From Pantoea trifolii (GTDB taxonomy: Bacteria > Pseudomonadota > Gammaproteobacteria > Enterobacterales > Enterobacteriaceae), in NCBI RefSeq assembly GCF_024506435.1, contig NZ_JANIET010000001.1, forward strand, positions 1 through 64,000: DNA of 64,000 bases, read 5' to 3'. Shown one piece after another: positions 34,585 through 48,026 of the stretch (position 1 is the first letter of the stretch; each line of letters opens with the position of its first letter). The notes under the pieces were generated by a model that did no database searches, was not told the origin of the DNA, and worked only from the letters and a program-made list of their open reading frames with translations. The translations under genes and the position numbers were made by a program.

Positions 34585-34907
34585 AGTTTCTCCAACGCTT
34601 CCGTCAGCGCACGGTTATCCAGGTCAGCAATCCCTTTTTTAGCCACGATCACAAAATCCATCGCAGGGAGCTCATGTTGACGCAGACGAAAGCTTTCGCG
34701 GGTCAATCGCTTGATCCGGTTGCGTTCATGGGCACGTTTTACATGTTTTTTTGCGACGGTGAGACCGATGCGGGGATGCCCCAGCGCGTTAAGTCGGCCG
34801 AGTATGGTGATTTGCGGCGTACCGGCTCGTTGTGGCTGCTGGAAGACGAAAGTGAAATGAGTGGGAGTTAACAAACGTAACTCCCTGGGAAATGCGAGCT
34901 TAACCAC
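34548..34907 (-). CDS. rnpA: Ribonuclease P protein component RnpA
   Basis: Basic protein subunit of RNase P, 119 residues as in E. coli. The family signature [13 protein letters not shown] lies near residues 54-66, with FTFVFQQP and [16 protein letters not shown] before it. It overlaps yidD downstream and follows rpmH by only 14 bp. Confidence 0.96.
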   Translation of the reverse strand: MVKLAFPRELRLLTPTHFTFVFQQPQRAGTPQITILGRLNALGHPRIGLTVAKKHVKRAHERNRIKRLTRESFRLRQHELPAMDFVIVAKKGIADLDNRALTEALEKLWRRHCRLARGS

Positions 34908-34921
34908 GAGGGTTAGCTTTA

Positions 34922-35074
<153 letters not shown>

Positions 35075-35160
35075 CTAAACTTGAAAATTTTCACTGGGTG
35101 ACGCGTTTTCGGGCCAGTAAATCGACCAACGCCTCAATGTGTCTTTAATAAAGAGGCGGG

Positions 35161-35189
35161 ATTGTAATAATTGTACAGTCCAGAGTCAA
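35161..35189 (-). promoter_or_regulatory. Predicted rpmH promoter
   Basis: On the minus strand: -35 TTGACT (35189-35184), a 17-bp spacer, and -10 TACAAT (35166-35161). This is a strong sigma-70 match about 100 bp before the rpmH start, as expected for a ribosomal protein gene. Confidence 0.75.
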
Positions 35190-35664
35190 TTTACTTCGCT
35201 GGTCGCGGCACCTGGAAACCCAGATACAGCCCGCTGATTCCGGGCATCAAGGCTTCACGCAATAATGCCGGGTGGGGAATTATACGGGCTGTGGGTTAAA
35301 GCGCAAGGATCGCGCAGGATCTTCTTGCGATCAATTTGCAGATTTGTTGCGCAGAAACGAGAGCTCGCCAGAAAAATTACCGCTTTCAGCCACATTAACG
35401 CTGGCTTTTTTCGCAGAAAGCGTAAACTCATTATCGCTTCAGCAGCCTGTGGATAAATTGGATCAAAACTGTGTAGAAAGGGAAGATCTCTGTGCGGCTT
35501 TACGTTATGATCCGCCCTTCCGCTGACGATCCTTACTGCGATCGCCGGGGAAGACTACCGCGAATAGCGGTCGCAGGCGCTTTCCAACCGTCTGTGTCTA
35601 AAAATTACGTTTCTATTTATTAGCGCCTAAAATTCTTATCGATTTTGTACGAGTGGAGTCCGCC
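35190..35664 (+). promoter_or_regulatory. dnaA upstream control region with DnaA box
   Basis: About 475 bp without a credible gene. A perfect DnaA box TGTGGATAA lies at 35448-35456, with a weaker TGTGTAGAA (two changes) 22 bp farther on at 35470. GATC sites cluster between 35460 and 35556, and a -10-like TATGAT is at 35506. This matches the E. coli dnaA promoter, where DnaA and SeqA control dnaA transcription. Exact promoters cannot be fixed by eye. Confidence 0.7.
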
Positions 35665-37071
35665 GTGTCACTTACGCTTTGGCAACAGTGTCTTGCCCGT
35701 TTGCAGGATGAGCTTCCTGCCACCGAATTCAGCATGTGGATTCGTCCGCTGCAAGCTGAATTGAACGACAATACGCTGACCTTGTATGCACCAAATCGGT
35801 TTGTACTCGACTGGGTTAGAGATAAATATCTCAATAGTATCAATGGGCTGCTGAATGAATTCTGCGGTGCAAATGTGCCGTTACTGCGTTTCGAAGTCGG
35901 CACGCGTCCTGCCGCACAGGTGACAACCAGCCAACCGGCGATGGCCACGTCCAGTTACAGCGCACCTGCACCGATTGAAAATCGTCCCGCGCCGACGCAA
36001 ATCCTGCGTCCAAGCTGGGATTCTGTGCCTGCGCCGGCGGATGTCACTTACCGCTCCAATGTGAATAACCGTCATAACTTCGACAACTTCGTTGAAGGTA
36101 AATCGAACCAGCTGGCGCGCGCGGCGGCACGTCAGGTGGCGGATAATCCTGGCGGCGCGTATAACCCACTGTTCCTTTATGGCGGCACCGGCCTGGGTAA
36201 AACTCACCTGTTGCACGCGGTGGGTAACGGCATTATTGCGCGCAAGCCCAATGCCAAAGTGGTGTACATGCACTCTGAGCGTTTTGTGCAGGACATGGTT
36301 AAAGCCTTGCAGAACAACGCCATCGAAGAGTTCAAGCGTTACTACCGCTCGGTTGATGCGCTGCTGATCGATGACATTCAATTCTTTGCCAATAAAGAGC
36401 GCTCGCAGGAAGAGTTCTTCCATACGTTTAACGCGCTGCTGGAAGGCAATCAACAGATCATCCTGACCTCGGATCGTTATCCAAAAGAGATCAACGGCGT
36501 AGAAGATCGCCTGAAATCACGTTTTGGCTGGGGATTAACTGTGGCGATCGAGCCGCCAGAGCTGGAAACGCGCGTCGCGATCCTGATGAAGAAAGCCGAT
36601 GAAAACGATATTCGTCTGCCAGGTGAAGTCGCCTTCTTTATTGCTAAGCGTTTACGTTCCAACGTTCGTGAGCTGGAAGGCGCGCTGAACCGCGTGATTG
36701 CCAACGCGAACTTTACCGGTCGCGCCATTACTATCGATTTTGTGCGCGAAGCGTTGCGCGATCTGCTGGCGCTGCAGGAAAAGCTGGTCACCATTGATAA
36801 TATTCAGAAAACGGTGGCCGAGTATTACAAAATCAAAGTGGCGGATTTGCTGTCGAAACGCCGTTCGCGTTCGGTAGCGCGTCCGCGCCAGATGGCGATG
36901 GCGATGGCGAAAGAGCTCACCAACCACAGCTTGCCGGAGATTGGCGATGCGTTTGGTGGCCGCGACCATACCACCGTGCTTCACGCTTGCCGTAAAATCG
37001 AGCAGCTGCGTGAAGAGAGCCACGACATCAAAGAAGATTTCTCTAACCTCATTCGAACACTATCTTCCTGA
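35665..37071 (+). CDS. dnaA: Chromosomal replication initiator DnaA
   Basis: AAA+ initiator that binds DnaA boxes and opens oriC. The GTG start at 35665 gives 468 residues (E. coli 467), beginning [14 protein letters not shown]. Domain I is about 1-90, followed by a variable Pro/Ala-rich linker. Domain III has Walker A GGTGLGKT and Walker [10 protein letters not shown]. Domain IV ends with the DnaA signature [15 protein letters not shown]. The linker differs from E. coli; domains III and IV are almost identical. dnaN follows after 5 bp. Confidence 0.97.
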   Translation: MSLTLWQQCLARLQDELPATEFSMWIRPLQAELNDNTLTLYAPNRFVLDWVRDKYLNSINGLLNEFCGANVPLLRFEVGTRPAAQVTTSQPAMATSSYSAPAPIENRPAPTQILRPSWDSVPAPADVTYRSNVNNRHNFDNFVEGKSNQLARAAARQVADNPGGAYNPLFLYGGTGLGKTHLLHAVGNGIIARKPNAKVVYMHSERFVQDMVKALQNNAIEEFKRYYRSVDALLIDDIQFFANKERSQEEFFHTFNALLEGNQQIILTSDRYPKEINGVEDRLKSRFGWGLTVAIEPPELETRVAILMKKADENDIRLPGEVAFFIAKRLRSNVRELEGALNRVIANANFTGRAITIDFVREALRDLLALQEKLVTIDNIQKTVAEYYKIKVADLLSKRRSRSVARPRQMAMAMAKELTNHSLPEIGDAFGGRDHTTVLHACRKIEQLREESHDIKEDFSNLIRTLSS

Positions 37072-37076
37072 CGCAT

Positions 37077-38177
37077 ATGAAATTTATTGTAGAACGTGAG
37101 CAGTTACTGAAGCCACTGCAACAGGTTAGCGGTCCACTTGGCGGACGCCCAACGCTGCCGATCCTGGGAAATTTACTGCTGCAGGTGAGCGAAGGCTCGC
37201 TGCGCTTGACCGGTACCGATCTGGAAATGGAAATGGTAGCCCGTGTTGCGCTGACGCAGCCGCACGAGCCGGGCGCCACCACGGTTCCCGCGCGTAAATT
37301 CCTCGATATTTGCCGCGGTTTGCCGGAAGGCGCGGAGATCAGCCTGACGCTGGAAGGCGACAGAATGCTGGTGCGCTCTGGCCGCAGCCGTTTCTCGCTG
37401 TCAACGTTGCCCGCCAGCGACTTCCCGAATCTGGATGACTGGCAGAGCGAGGTGGAATTCACCTTACCGCAGGCGACGTTGAAACGTCTGATCGAAGCCA
37501 CGCAGTTCTCAATGGCGCATCAGGATGTGCGTTATTACCTCAACGGTATGTTGTTCGAAACCGAAGGCGAAGAGTTGCGTACCGTCGCCACCGATGGTCA
37601 CCGCCTTGCGGTGTGCTCCATGCCGATTGGTCAGGCGCTGCCGAACCATTCGGTGATCGTACCGCGTAAAGGTGTGATTGAGCTGATGCGTTTACTGGAT
37701 GGCGGCGAAACGCCATTGCAGGTGCAAATCGGTAGCAGCAACATCCGCGCACACGTGGGTGACTTCATCTTTACGTCGAAACTGGTTGATGGCCGTTTCC
37801 CGGATTATCGCCGCGTACTGCCGAAGAATCCCGACAAAGCGCTGGAAGCTGGCTGTGATATTTTGAAGCAGGCGTTTGCGCGTGCGGCAATTCTCTCGAA
37901 TGAGAAATTCCGCGGCGTTCGCATCTATATCACGGAAAATCAGCTCAAGATCACGGCGAATAATCCTGAGCAGGAAGAAGCAGAAGAGATGCTGGATGTC
38001 TCTTACAACGGCACCGATCTGGAGATCGGTTTCAACGTCAGCTATGTGCTGGATGTGTTGAATGCGCTGAAGTGCGAGAACGTGCGTTTGCTGCTGACCG
38101 ATGGCGTTTCAAGCGTGCAGATTGAAGATGTTGCCAGTCCGGCTGCAGCCTACGTCGTCATGCCAATGCGCTTGTGA
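37077..38177 (+). CDS. dnaN: DNA polymerase III beta sliding clamp
   Basis: Ring-shaped processivity clamp; the 366 residues equal E. coli length. Three repeated clamp domains are seen, beginning MKFIVEREQLLKPLQQVSGPLGGRPTLPILGN and ending AAAYVVMPMRL (peptide-binding cleft). Tightly linked to dnaA. Unlike the E. coli arrangement, where recF follows at once, 138 bp holding a palindromic element separates it from recF. Confidence 0.97.
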   Translation: MKFIVEREQLLKPLQQVSGPLGGRPTLPILGNLLLQVSEGSLRLTGTDLEMEMVARVALTQPHEPGATTVPARKFLDICRGLPEGAEISLTLEGDRMLVRSGRSRFSLSTLPASDFPNLDDWQSEVEFTLPQATLKRLIEATQFSMAHQDVRYYLNGMLFETEGEELRTVATDGHRLAVCSMPIGQALPNHSVIVPRKGVIELMRLLDGGETPLQVQIGSSNIRAHVGDFIFTSKLVDGRFPDYRRVLPKNPDKALEAGCDILKQAFARAAILSNEKFRGVRIYITENQLKITANNPEQEEAEEMLDVSYNGTDLEIGFNVSYVLDVLNALKCENVRLLLTDGVSSVQIEDVASPAAAYVVMPMRL

Positions 38178-38183
38178 TCATGC

Positions 38184-38293
38184 CATTCCCCCTCCCACTT
38201 GTGGGAGGGGGCTAGGGGGAGGGACAGCGAGCAGATAACCTATTTCGCTGTCTTTCCCCCACCCAGCCTCCCCCGCAAGCGGGGGAGGTGAAA
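38184..38293. repeat. REP/BIME-like element between dnaN and recF
   Basis: Two palindromes in inverted orientation: CCCCCTCCCAC / GTGGGAGGGGG at 38188-38211 (TT loop) and CCTCCCCCGC / GCGGGGGAGG at 38267-38288 (AA loop). Their inner flanks are reverse complements of each other (GCTAGGGGGAGGGACAGCG against CGCTGTCTTTCCCCCACCCAGC). The palindrome-plus-GGGACAGC layout is shared with the element at 26.5 kb. It fills nearly all of the dnaN-recF gap. Confidence 0.85.
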
Positions 38294-38315
38294 ACCACTT
38301 CGACCCGGACTTTTC

Positions 38316-41824
<3,509 letters not shown>

Positions 41825-41841
41825 TCGACACGGCAAAACGT

Positions 41842-41874
41842 AAAAACCCTTCCCTGGTGGAAGGGTTTTTTGTT
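41842..41874 (+). terminator. Rho-independent terminator after gyrB
   Basis: A 12-bp perfect stem (AAAAACCCTTCC / GGAAGGGTTTTT) with a CTGGT loop; the T-run continues to TTGTTTT. It closes the dnaA-dnaN-recF-gyrB unit. Confidence 0.93.
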
Positions 41875-41994
41875 TTCAGCGTGGTAACTCAACAACGCTC
41901 ACAATGAGAAAAAATCTTAAGTTAGGCGCAAAACTGGTCAGTGTGAGCTGAATCGCGCTAGCATTGATCAAAACCCTGACTCAACGAGGACGTT

Positions 41995-42804
41995 ATGGCT
42001 ATAAAACTGGTAGCAATCGATATGGACGGCACGCTGCTCAATCCGCAGCACGAGATCACGCCTGCAGTTAAATCGGCCATTGAGCGCGCACATAAAAAAG
42101 GTGTGATGGTGGTGCTCACTACCGGCCGTCCGTTCGTCGGTATTCAGCGCTATCTGATGGAGCTGAATCTGGTTGATGAAGGCCAATATTGCATCAGCTA
42201 CAACGGTGCGCTGGTGCATCGCGCTAATGATGGCGAGTGCGTCGCGGAAATCACGCTGGGTTTTGACGACTATCTCTATATCGAACAGCTGGCGCGCGAC
42301 CTTGGCGTCCACTTCCAGGCCTTCGATAAATCCTTCCTCTATACGCCGAACAAAGACATCAGCGAATTCACCATCCACGAAGCGAGCCTGACCGGCATTC
42401 CGGTGCGCTATCGTTCCGTGGAAGAGATGGATCGCGCCACGCGTTTCCCTAAGCTGATGATGATTGATAAGCCCGATCTGCTGGATTCTGCCATTCAGCG
42501 CTTGCCGCAGCAGGCTCGCGACAACTACACCATTCTCAAAAGCGCACCTTACTACCTCGAAATCCTCGATTCCCGCGTGAATAAAGGACAAGGCGTGAAA
42601 ATGCTGGCTGAGAAGCTCGGCCTGGCGCGTGAAGAAGTGATGGCGATTGGCGATCAGGAAAACGATCTGGCGATGATTGAGTATGCTGGAACCGGCGTAG
42701 CAATGGGCAATGCTATTGATTCCGTGAAGAAAATCGCGCAGTTCATTACCAAAACCAATATGGAAGACGGCGTAGCGCACGCCATTGAAGAGCTGGTGCT
42801 GTAA
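41995..42804 (+). CDS. yidA: HAD-IIB sugar phosphatase YidA
   Basis: Cof-type phosphatase acting on small phosphosugars in E. coli. The protein has 269 residues (E. coli 270). Catalytic DxD is in AIDMDGTLLN, motif II is TTGRP, and motif IV is AIGDQENDLAMIEYAG. E. coli has yidB between gyrB and yidA; it is absent here. Confidence 0.94.
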   Translation: MAIKLVAIDMDGTLLNPQHEITPAVKSAIERAHKKGVMVVLTTGRPFVGIQRYLMELNLVDEGQYCISYNGALVHRANDGECVAEITLGFDDYLYIEQLARDLGVHFQAFDKSFLYTPNKDISEFTIHEASLTGIPVRYRSVEEMDRATRFPKLMMIDKPDLLDSAIQRLPQQARDNYTILKSAPYYLEILDSRVNKGQGVKMLAEKLGLAREEVMAIGDQENDLAMIEYAGTGVAMGNAIDSVKKIAQFITKTNMEDGVAHAIEELVL

Positions 42805-42834
42805 ACCCTTCTTATTTCTCCTCACGCTTTTTTT

Positions 42835-42900
42835 GATCGCCATAAATGGCGACCCTACAAACCTCACCAAGCCATCGTAGGGTCGCCATTCATGGCGACC
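42835..42900. repeat. Paired GGTCGCC palindromic repeats in inverted orientation
   Basis: A minus-oriented copy (42835-42858, one mismatch in the outer arm) and a plus-oriented copy (42877-42900) face each other across 18 bp, making a BIME-like pair between yidA and the dgo control region. The 3' flank of the second copy (CTTATCGCATCATCGCACA) resembles flanks of the copies at 47.9 and 57.8 kb. Confidence 0.85.
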
Positions 42901-42943
42901 TTATCGCATCATCGCACATGCATTGTCTATTTTGTGATCCAGA

Positions 42944-42975
42944 TTGTAGTACAACTTAACGTTATGGTACTACAA
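42944..42975 (+). promoter_or_regulatory. Putative twin DgoR operators
   Basis: Two TTGTA-N-TACAA type palindromes: TTGTAGTACAA at 42944-42954 (perfect) and TGGTACTACAA at 42965-42975 (one change), with centres 21 bp apart, about two helical turns. Together they form a larger inverted repeat with 10-bp arms. They lie about 90 bp before dgoR. This fits binding by the FadR-family repressor DgoR, which in E. coli represses this operon until galactonate is present. Confidence 0.75.
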
Positions 42976-43063
42976 TCGACGGCACAGGTCAGGGCGGCCG
43001 TTAGGCTTCGCTCCGCGAAAGCAGTAATCTGATGCGTAACTGCCTTTCACTGAATGGAACATC

Positions 43064-43762
43064 ATGACGCAAGAACAATTAAGCAAAACAGAGCGCATCA
43101 TCCTGACGCTGGGTGAAGAGATTGTGGCCGGCAAATTTGTACCGGGCGCGGCGTTACCCGCCGAAGCTGAGCTGTGTGAACGCTTCGGCACCTCGCGCAA
43201 TATCATCCGCGAAGTGTTTCGCTCGCTAATGGCGAAACGTTTGATGGAGATGAAGCGCTATCGCGGCGCGTTCGTCACGCCGCGCAATCACTGGAACTAT
43301 CTCGATAGCGACGTATTGCAGTGGGCGCTGGCGCACGATCAGGACCCGCGTCTGATTGCCGCCATGAACGAAGTGCGCGTGCTGGTTGAGCCGCAGATTG
43401 CGCGCTGGTCTGCTGAACGCGCCACCTCAAGCGATCTGGCTGCGATTGAACAGGCGTACAACGACATGGTGGCTAACCACCTCAATCGTGATGCCTTTAA
43501 TGATGCGGATATCCGCTATCACGAAGCGGTGCTGAATTCGGTACACAATCCGGTGCTGCAGCAGCTCAACGTGGCGATCAGCCAGCTGCAAAAAGCGGTG
43601 TTTGCGCAAACCTACATGGCGGACGAAGGCAACATGCCGCGCACGCTCGCCGAACATAAAGCGCTGTTCGATGCCATTCGTCATCAGGATGGCGATGCCG
43701 CCGAGTTGGCGGCGAAAGCGATGATTGCCAGCTCAACGGCGCGACTCAAGGAGATTATGTGA
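43064..43762 (+). CDS. dgoR: D-galactonate catabolism repressor DgoR
   Basis: GntR-family (FadR/FCD subfamily) repressor. The protein has 232 residues (E. coli 229). The N-terminal winged helix includes LPAEAELCERFGTSRNIIREVFRSL; the C-terminal helical FCD domain carries metal-binding His/Asp residues (DADIRYHEAVLNSVHN, LAEHKALFDAI). Overlaps dgoK by 4 bp, so it is the first gene of the operon. Confidence 0.93.
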   Translation: MTQEQLSKTERIILTLGEEIVAGKFVPGAALPAEAELCERFGTSRNIIREVFRSLMAKRLMEMKRYRGAFVTPRNHWNYLDSDVLQWALAHDQDPRLIAAMNEVRVLVEPQIARWSAERATSSDLAAIEQAYNDMVANHLNRDAFNDADIRYHEAVLNSVHNPVLQQLNVAISQLQKAVFAQTYMADEGNMPRTLAEHKALFDAIRHQDGDAAELAAKAMIASSTARLKEIM

Positions 43763-44637
43763 CCAGCTATATCGCGATTGATTGGGGCTCAACCAACCTG
43801 CGCGCCTGGCATTATCAAGCCGGCGTTTGTATTGATGAGCGCCGCTCTGAAGCTGGCGTTACGCGCCTTGGCGATCGCACGCCAGCTGAAGTATTTGCTA
43901 GCGTCACTGCGGGTTGGCCAGTCAACGACGTGCCGGTGGTGATGGCGGGCATGGTGGGCAGCAATGCCGGCTGGCTGTCGGTGCCGTATCTCTCCTGTCC
44001 GGTGGCGCTGGGCGAAATCGCTGGCCGCCTGACGCGCGTTGAGGAGAAAGCGTGGATCGTGCCGGGATTGAGTGTGGAACGTGCTGACAACTACAACGTG
44101 ATGCGCGGTGAAGAGACGCAGCTGCTCGGCGCGGTGGAACTGCAACCTGCGCCGCTCTACGTGATGCCAGGCACGCACGCTAAATGGGTGCAGATGGAAC
44201 AGGATCGCGTGCTGGATTTCCGCACCGTGATGACCGGTGAACTGCATCATCTGCTGCTGAAACAGTCGCTGATTGGCGCGGGTTTACCCGAGCAGCAAGC
44301 GAACGCGGCGGCTTTCCACGAAGGTGTGCAAGTCGGCAGCAACGATGCTTCGATTCTCTCGCGCCTGTTTGAAGTCCGCGCTTCTCACGTGCTCGGTGCA
44401 CGCGACCGCCGCCATATCAGTGACTTTCTTTCAGGCTTGCTGATTGGTCACGAAGTGGCGCTGATGACGCAACAGGCCAACGCCACCAGCCAACCGATCA
44501 CCATTATTGCCGGTAGCGCGCTGGCGCAACGTTATCAGCAGGCGCTGCAGTTTATCGGCATGGATTCAGTCACGCTGGAAGGCGATCGTGCTTTCCAGCA
44601 CGGAATAAGGAGTATTGCGAATGTCCTGGCAAACTAA
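43759..44637 (+). CDS. dgoK: 2-dehydro-3-deoxygalactonokinase DgoK
   Basis: Phosphorylates 2-keto-3-deoxy-galactonate at position 6. The protein has 292 residues, as in E. coli, with the actin-like ATPase phosphate-1 loop AIDWGSTNLRAW at the N-terminus and GTHAKWV in the middle. The GTG start overlaps the dgoR stop with AAGGAG upstream. The 3' end overlaps dgoA by 17 bp. Confidence 0.94.
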   Translation: MTSYIAIDWGSTNLRAWHYQAGVCIDERRSEAGVTRLGDRTPAEVFASVTAGWPVNDVPVVMAGMVGSNAGWLSVPYLSCPVALGEIAGRLTRVEEKAWIVPGLSVERADNYNVMRGEETQLLGAVELQPAPLYVMPGTHAKWVQMEQDRVLDFRTVMTGELHHLLLKQSLIGAGLPEQQANAAAFHEGVQVGSNDASILSRLFEVRASHVLGARDRRHISDFLSGLLIGHEVALMTQQANATSQPITIIAGSALAQRYQQALQFIGMDSVTLEGDRAFQHGIRSIANVLAN

Positions 44638-45238
44638 AGTCCCGCTGATCGCCATTCTGCGTGGCATCACGCCGGATGAAGCCGAAGCGCACGTTGGCGC
44701 ACTGATTGACTCGGGTTTCGATGCGATTGAAATCCCACTTAACTCGCCGGAGTGGGCGAAAAGCATCGGCGCGATGGTGAAAACCTTCGGCGATAAAGCG
44801 CTGATTGGTGCCGGTACGGTGCTGAATCCGGCGCAGGTCGATGAGCTGGCGACGCTGAACAGCAAATTAGTCGTCACGCCGAACACCGATGCCGCCGTGA
44901 TCCGCCAGGCGGTCGCCAAAGGGATGATCGTCGCCGCCGGTTGCGCCACCGCGACCGAAGCGTTTGCCGCCTTACAGGCCGGTGCGCAGGCGTTGAAAAT
45001 TTTCCCGTCGTCAGCCTTTGGGCCGGGCTACATCAAAGCGCTGAAAGCCGTGCTGCCGCCGGAAGTGCCGGTGTTTGCCGTGGGCGGCGTGACGCCGGAA
45101 AACCTGCATGAATTTATGGCCGCAGGCTGCATTGGCGCGGGTCTGGGCAGCGATCTCTATCGCGCCGGCCAACCGCTGTCGCGCACTGTGGAACAGGCTC
45201 GCGCATTTATTGCTGCATATAAGGACGCTGTACGATGA
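44621..45238 (+). CDS. dgoA: 2-dehydro-3-deoxy-6-phosphogalactonate aldolase DgoA
   Basis: Class I aldolase splitting KDPGal into pyruvate and glyceraldehyde-3-phosphate. From ATG 44621 (AAGGAG upstream, inside dgoK) the protein has 205 residues as in E. coli. The catalytic Glu is in [12 protein letters not shown], and the Schiff-base Lys is in [22 protein letters not shown] is the phosphate-binding loop region. It overlaps dgoD by 4 bp. Confidence 0.95.
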   Translation: MSWQTKVPLIAILRGITPDEAEAHVGALIDSGFDAIEIPLNSPEWAKSIGAMVKTFGDKALIGAGTVLNPAQVDELATLNSKLVVTPNTDAAVIRQAVAKGMIVAAGCATATEAFAALQAGAQALKIFPSSAFGPGYIKALKAVLPPEVPVFAVGGVTPENLHEFMAAGCIGAGLGSDLYRAGQPLSRTVEQARAFIAAYKDAVR

Positions 45239-46383
45239 AAATTACCAAACTGACCACTTATCGCCTGCCGCCGCGCTGGATGTTCCTGAAAATCGAAACG
45301 GACGAAGGCATTGTCGGCTGGGGCGAACCGGTGATTGAAGGCCGCGCGCGCAGCGTAGAAGCGGCGGTGCATGAGCTGTCGGAATATCTGATTGGTCAGG
45401 ATCCGGCGCGCATCAACGATTTATGGCAGGTGATGTATCGCGGTGGCTTCTATCGCGGCGGCCCGATTCTGATGAGCGCCATCGCCGGTATCGATCAGGC
45501 ATTGTGGGATATCAAAGGCAAAGCGCTCGGCGTGCCGGTTTATCAACTGCTGGGCGGTTTGGTGCGTGACAGCATCAAAGCCTACAGCTGGGTGGGCGGC
45601 GATCGTCCGGCGGATGTGATTGATGGCATCAAGAAACTGCGCACCATCGGTTTTGATACCTTCAAACTCAACGGCTGCGAAGAGATGGGCATTATCGATA
45701 ATGCGCGCAAAGTCGATGACGCGGTGAATACCGTGGCGCAGATCCGTGAAGCCTTCGGTAAAGAGATTGAGTTTGGCCTCGATTTCCACGGCCGCGTTAG
45801 CGCGCCAATGGCAAAAGTACTGATCAAAGAGCTGGAACCTTATCGCCCGCTGTTTATTGAAGAGCCGGTGCTGGCGGAGCAGGCGGAATATTATCCGCGG
45901 TTGGCGGCGCAAACTCACATCCCCATCGCCGCTGGCGAACGCATGTTCTCGCGCTTTGAGTTCAAACGCGTGCTGGAAGCGGGTGGACTGGCGATTCTGC
46001 AACCGGATCTGTCACACGCGGGCGGCATCACCGAGTGCTACAAAATTGCTGCGATGGCCGAATCTTACGATGTGGCGCTGGCTCCACACTGTCCGCTGGG
46101 CCCGATCGCGCTGGCCGCGTGCCTGCACGTTGACTTCGTCTCACGCAATGCGGTGTTCCAGGAGCAGAGCATGGGGATTCACTATAATCAGGGCGCTGAA
46201 CTGCTCGATTACGTGATCAATAAAGACGATTTTAAAATGGATGACGGTCATTTCTATCCGTTAAATAAACCGGGCCTCGGCGTGGAAATTAATGAAGAGC
46301 TGGTGATCGAGCGCAGTAAAAATGCACCTGACTGGAGAAACCCGCTTTGGAGATTCCCCGACGGTTCAGTTGCCGAATGGTAA
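45235..46383 (+). CDS. dgoD: D-galactonate dehydratase DgoD
   Basis: Enolase-superfamily dehydratase of the mandelate racemase group, converting galactonate to 2-keto-3-deoxygalactonate. The 382 residues equal E. coli length. Metal ligands lie in LDFHGR, FIEEP and AAGERMF, and the catalytic His lies in the [14 protein letters not shown] segment. Translationally coupled to dgoA (ATGA overlap). Confidence 0.95.
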   Translation: MKITKLTTYRLPPRWMFLKIETDEGIVGWGEPVIEGRARSVEAAVHELSEYLIGQDPARINDLWQVMYRGGFYRGGPILMSAIAGIDQALWDIKGKALGVPVYQLLGGLVRDSIKAYSWVGGDRPADVIDGIKKLRTIGFDTFKLNGCEEMGIIDNARKVDDAVNTVAQIREAFGKEIEFGLDFHGRVSAPMAKVLIKELEPYRPLFIEEPVLAEQAEYYPRLAAQTHIPIAAGERMFSRFEFKRVLEAGGLAILQPDLSHAGGITECYKIAAMAESYDVALAPHCPLGPIALAACLHVDFVSRNAVFQEQSMGIHYNQGAELLDYVINKDDFKMDDGHFYPLNKPGLGVEINEELVIERSKNAPDWRNPLWRFPDGSVAEW

Positions 46384-46422
46384 TTAACACGTACTAAAAA
46401 TAGTCATTTGAAAATATCTATA

Positions 46423-46469
46423 TGCCGGTGAAATAGGGCATAGGGCTTCGCTCAGCCTGTTTCCCGGCA
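46423..46469 (+). other. Long imperfect hairpin between dgoD and dgoT
   Basis: TGCCGGTGAAATAGGGC (46423-46439) pairs with GCCTGTTTCCCGGCA (46455-46469) over about 14 bp with two bulges and one G-U pair; the loop is 15 nt. No T-run follows. It could stabilise the dgoRKAD mRNA or reduce read-through into dgoT. Confidence 0.6.
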
Positions 46470-46575
46470 CAGCTTATTTACCGTTGACGCGGTTTTACCT
46501 TTGATATCGCTACCCTACATCTGCCGGGGCGTGCTCTGTCGCGCCTAAACGGCAAAACGATTACGGAGAAACACC

Positions 46576-47868
46576 ATGGATCTCTCTGCTGTTCAGGCCA
46601 AACCGACGCGCCGTCGCTATATCACGCTACTGATGATATTTATTACGGTGGTCATTTGTTATGTCGATCGCGCTAATTTAGCTGTCGCTTCCGCGCATAT
46701 TCAGGAAGAGTTCGGTATTACCAAAGCGCAAATGGGTTATGTCTTCTCCGCCTTTGCCTGGTTATATACGCTGTGCCAGATTCCCGGCGGCTGGTTCCTC
46801 GATCGTGTAGGTTCACGCTTAACTTATTTTATTGCCATCTTTGGCTGGTCGGTTGCGACCTTATTACAAGGTTTCGCCACCGGCTTATTATCGTTAATTG
46901 GTCTGCGTGCGATTACCGGCATATTTGAAGCGCCGGCTTTCCCCACCAATAATCGTCTGGTAACCAGCTGGTTCCCGGAGCAGGAGCGCGCTTCCGCCGT
47001 CGGCTTCTACACGTCCGGTCAGTTTGTCGGCCTGGCTTTCCTCACACCACTGCTGATCTGGATTCAGGAACTGCTGAGCTGGCATTGGGTGTTCATTATT
47101 ACCGGCGGCATCGGCATTGTTTGGTCGTTCATCTGGATCAAGTTCTATCAGGCGCCGAGCCAGAGCAAAGGCATTAATAAAGCCGAGCTGGAATACATCC
47201 GCGAAGGCGGCGCGATGGTGGATGGCGATGCGCCGAGCGAAAAGAAAACCCGCACCAAACTCACCGCCGCCGATTGGAAACTGGTGTTTCACCGCAAGCT
47301 GTGCGGCGTCTATCTTGGCCAGTTCGCCGTGACATCCACGCTGTGGTTCTTCCTGACCTGGTTCCCGAACTATCTGACGCAGGAAAAACACATCGCGGCG
47401 CTCACCGCGGGCTTCATGACCACCGTGCCCTTCCTCGCGGCATTCGTTGGCGTGATTCTCTCGGGTATCGTCGCCGATCGTCTGGTGCGCAGCGGCCGTT
47501 CGCTGGGTTTTGCGCGCAAAACACCGATCATCTGCGGCCTGCTGATTTCCACCTGCATCATGGGCGCGAACTACACCAATGATCCCATCTGGATTATGAC
47601 GCTGATGGCGATCGCCTTCTTCGGCAACGGCTTCGCCTCAATTACCTGGTCGCTGGTCTCCTCGCTGGCGCCGGTGCGTCTGATTGGTTTGACCGGCGGC
47701 ATGTTCAACTTTGTTGGCGGCCTGGGCGGCATCACCGTGCCGCTGGTGGTGGGCTATCTGGCGCAGGATTACGGCTTTGCGCCAGCGCTGGTGTATATCT
47801 CGGCGGTGGCGCTGATCGGCGCGCTGTCTTACATCCTGTTAGTCGGTGATGTAAAACGCGTAGGTTAA
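46576..47868 (+). CDS. dgoT: D-galactonate transporter DgoT
   Basis: MFS anion:cation symporter (ACS family) for galactonate, 430 residues (E. coli 430) with twelve predicted membrane helices. The TM1 motif [15 protein letters not shown] and the TM4-5 region [23 protein letters not shown] are typical, and motif A-like [13 protein letters not shown] is in the second half. Its own ribosome-binding site is TACGGAGAAAC. Confidence 0.94.
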   Translation: MDLSAVQAKPTRRRYITLLMIFITVVICYVDRANLAVASAHIQEEFGITKAQMGYVFSAFAWLYTLCQIPGGWFLDRVGSRLTYFIAIFGWSVATLLQGFATGLLSLIGLRAITGIFEAPAFPTNNRLVTSWFPEQERASAVGFYTSGQFVGLAFLTPLLIWIQELLSWHWVFIITGGIGIVWSFIWIKFYQAPSQSKGINKAELEYIREGGAMVDGDAPSEKKTRTKLTAADWKLVFHRKLCGVYLGQFAVTSTLWFFLTWFPNYLTQEKHIAALTAGFMTTVPFLAAFVGVILSGIVADRLVRSGRSLGFARKTPIICGLLISTCIMGANYTNDPIWIMTLMAIAFFGNGFASITWSLVSSLAPVRLIGLTGGMFNFVGGLGGITVPLVVGYLAQDYGFAPALVYISAVALIGALSYILLVGDVKRVG

Positions 47869-47876
47869 TACACCCC

Positions 47877-47971
47877 GTAGGGTCGCCATTTATGGCGACC
47901 TGGCCAACAACCGCACGATAATGGCGACCTTGCAGATAACCGCACAATAAGCGCAACCTGGTTTATTCGCA
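47877..47971 (+). repeat. GGTCGCC palindrome followed by degenerate tandem units
   Basis: An intact palindrome copy (47877-47900, TT centre) merges into about 2.8 degenerate direct repeats of some 29 bp (starting near 47891, 47919 and 47948). Each begins TxATGGCGACCT or a decayed form and ends near ACCGCAC. It fills much of the dgoT-yidR gap. Confidence 0.75.
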
Positions 47972-48026
47972 TCGCCCCGCCAAATCACGTAATTTATCCG
48001 GCAACAGTTTGATGGAAGGTTGCCTC

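Noticed and set aside
47877..47971. CRISPR-like tandem repeat
   Set aside because: Only about three decayed units with no unique spacers; better explained as tandem growth of a palindromic repeat.
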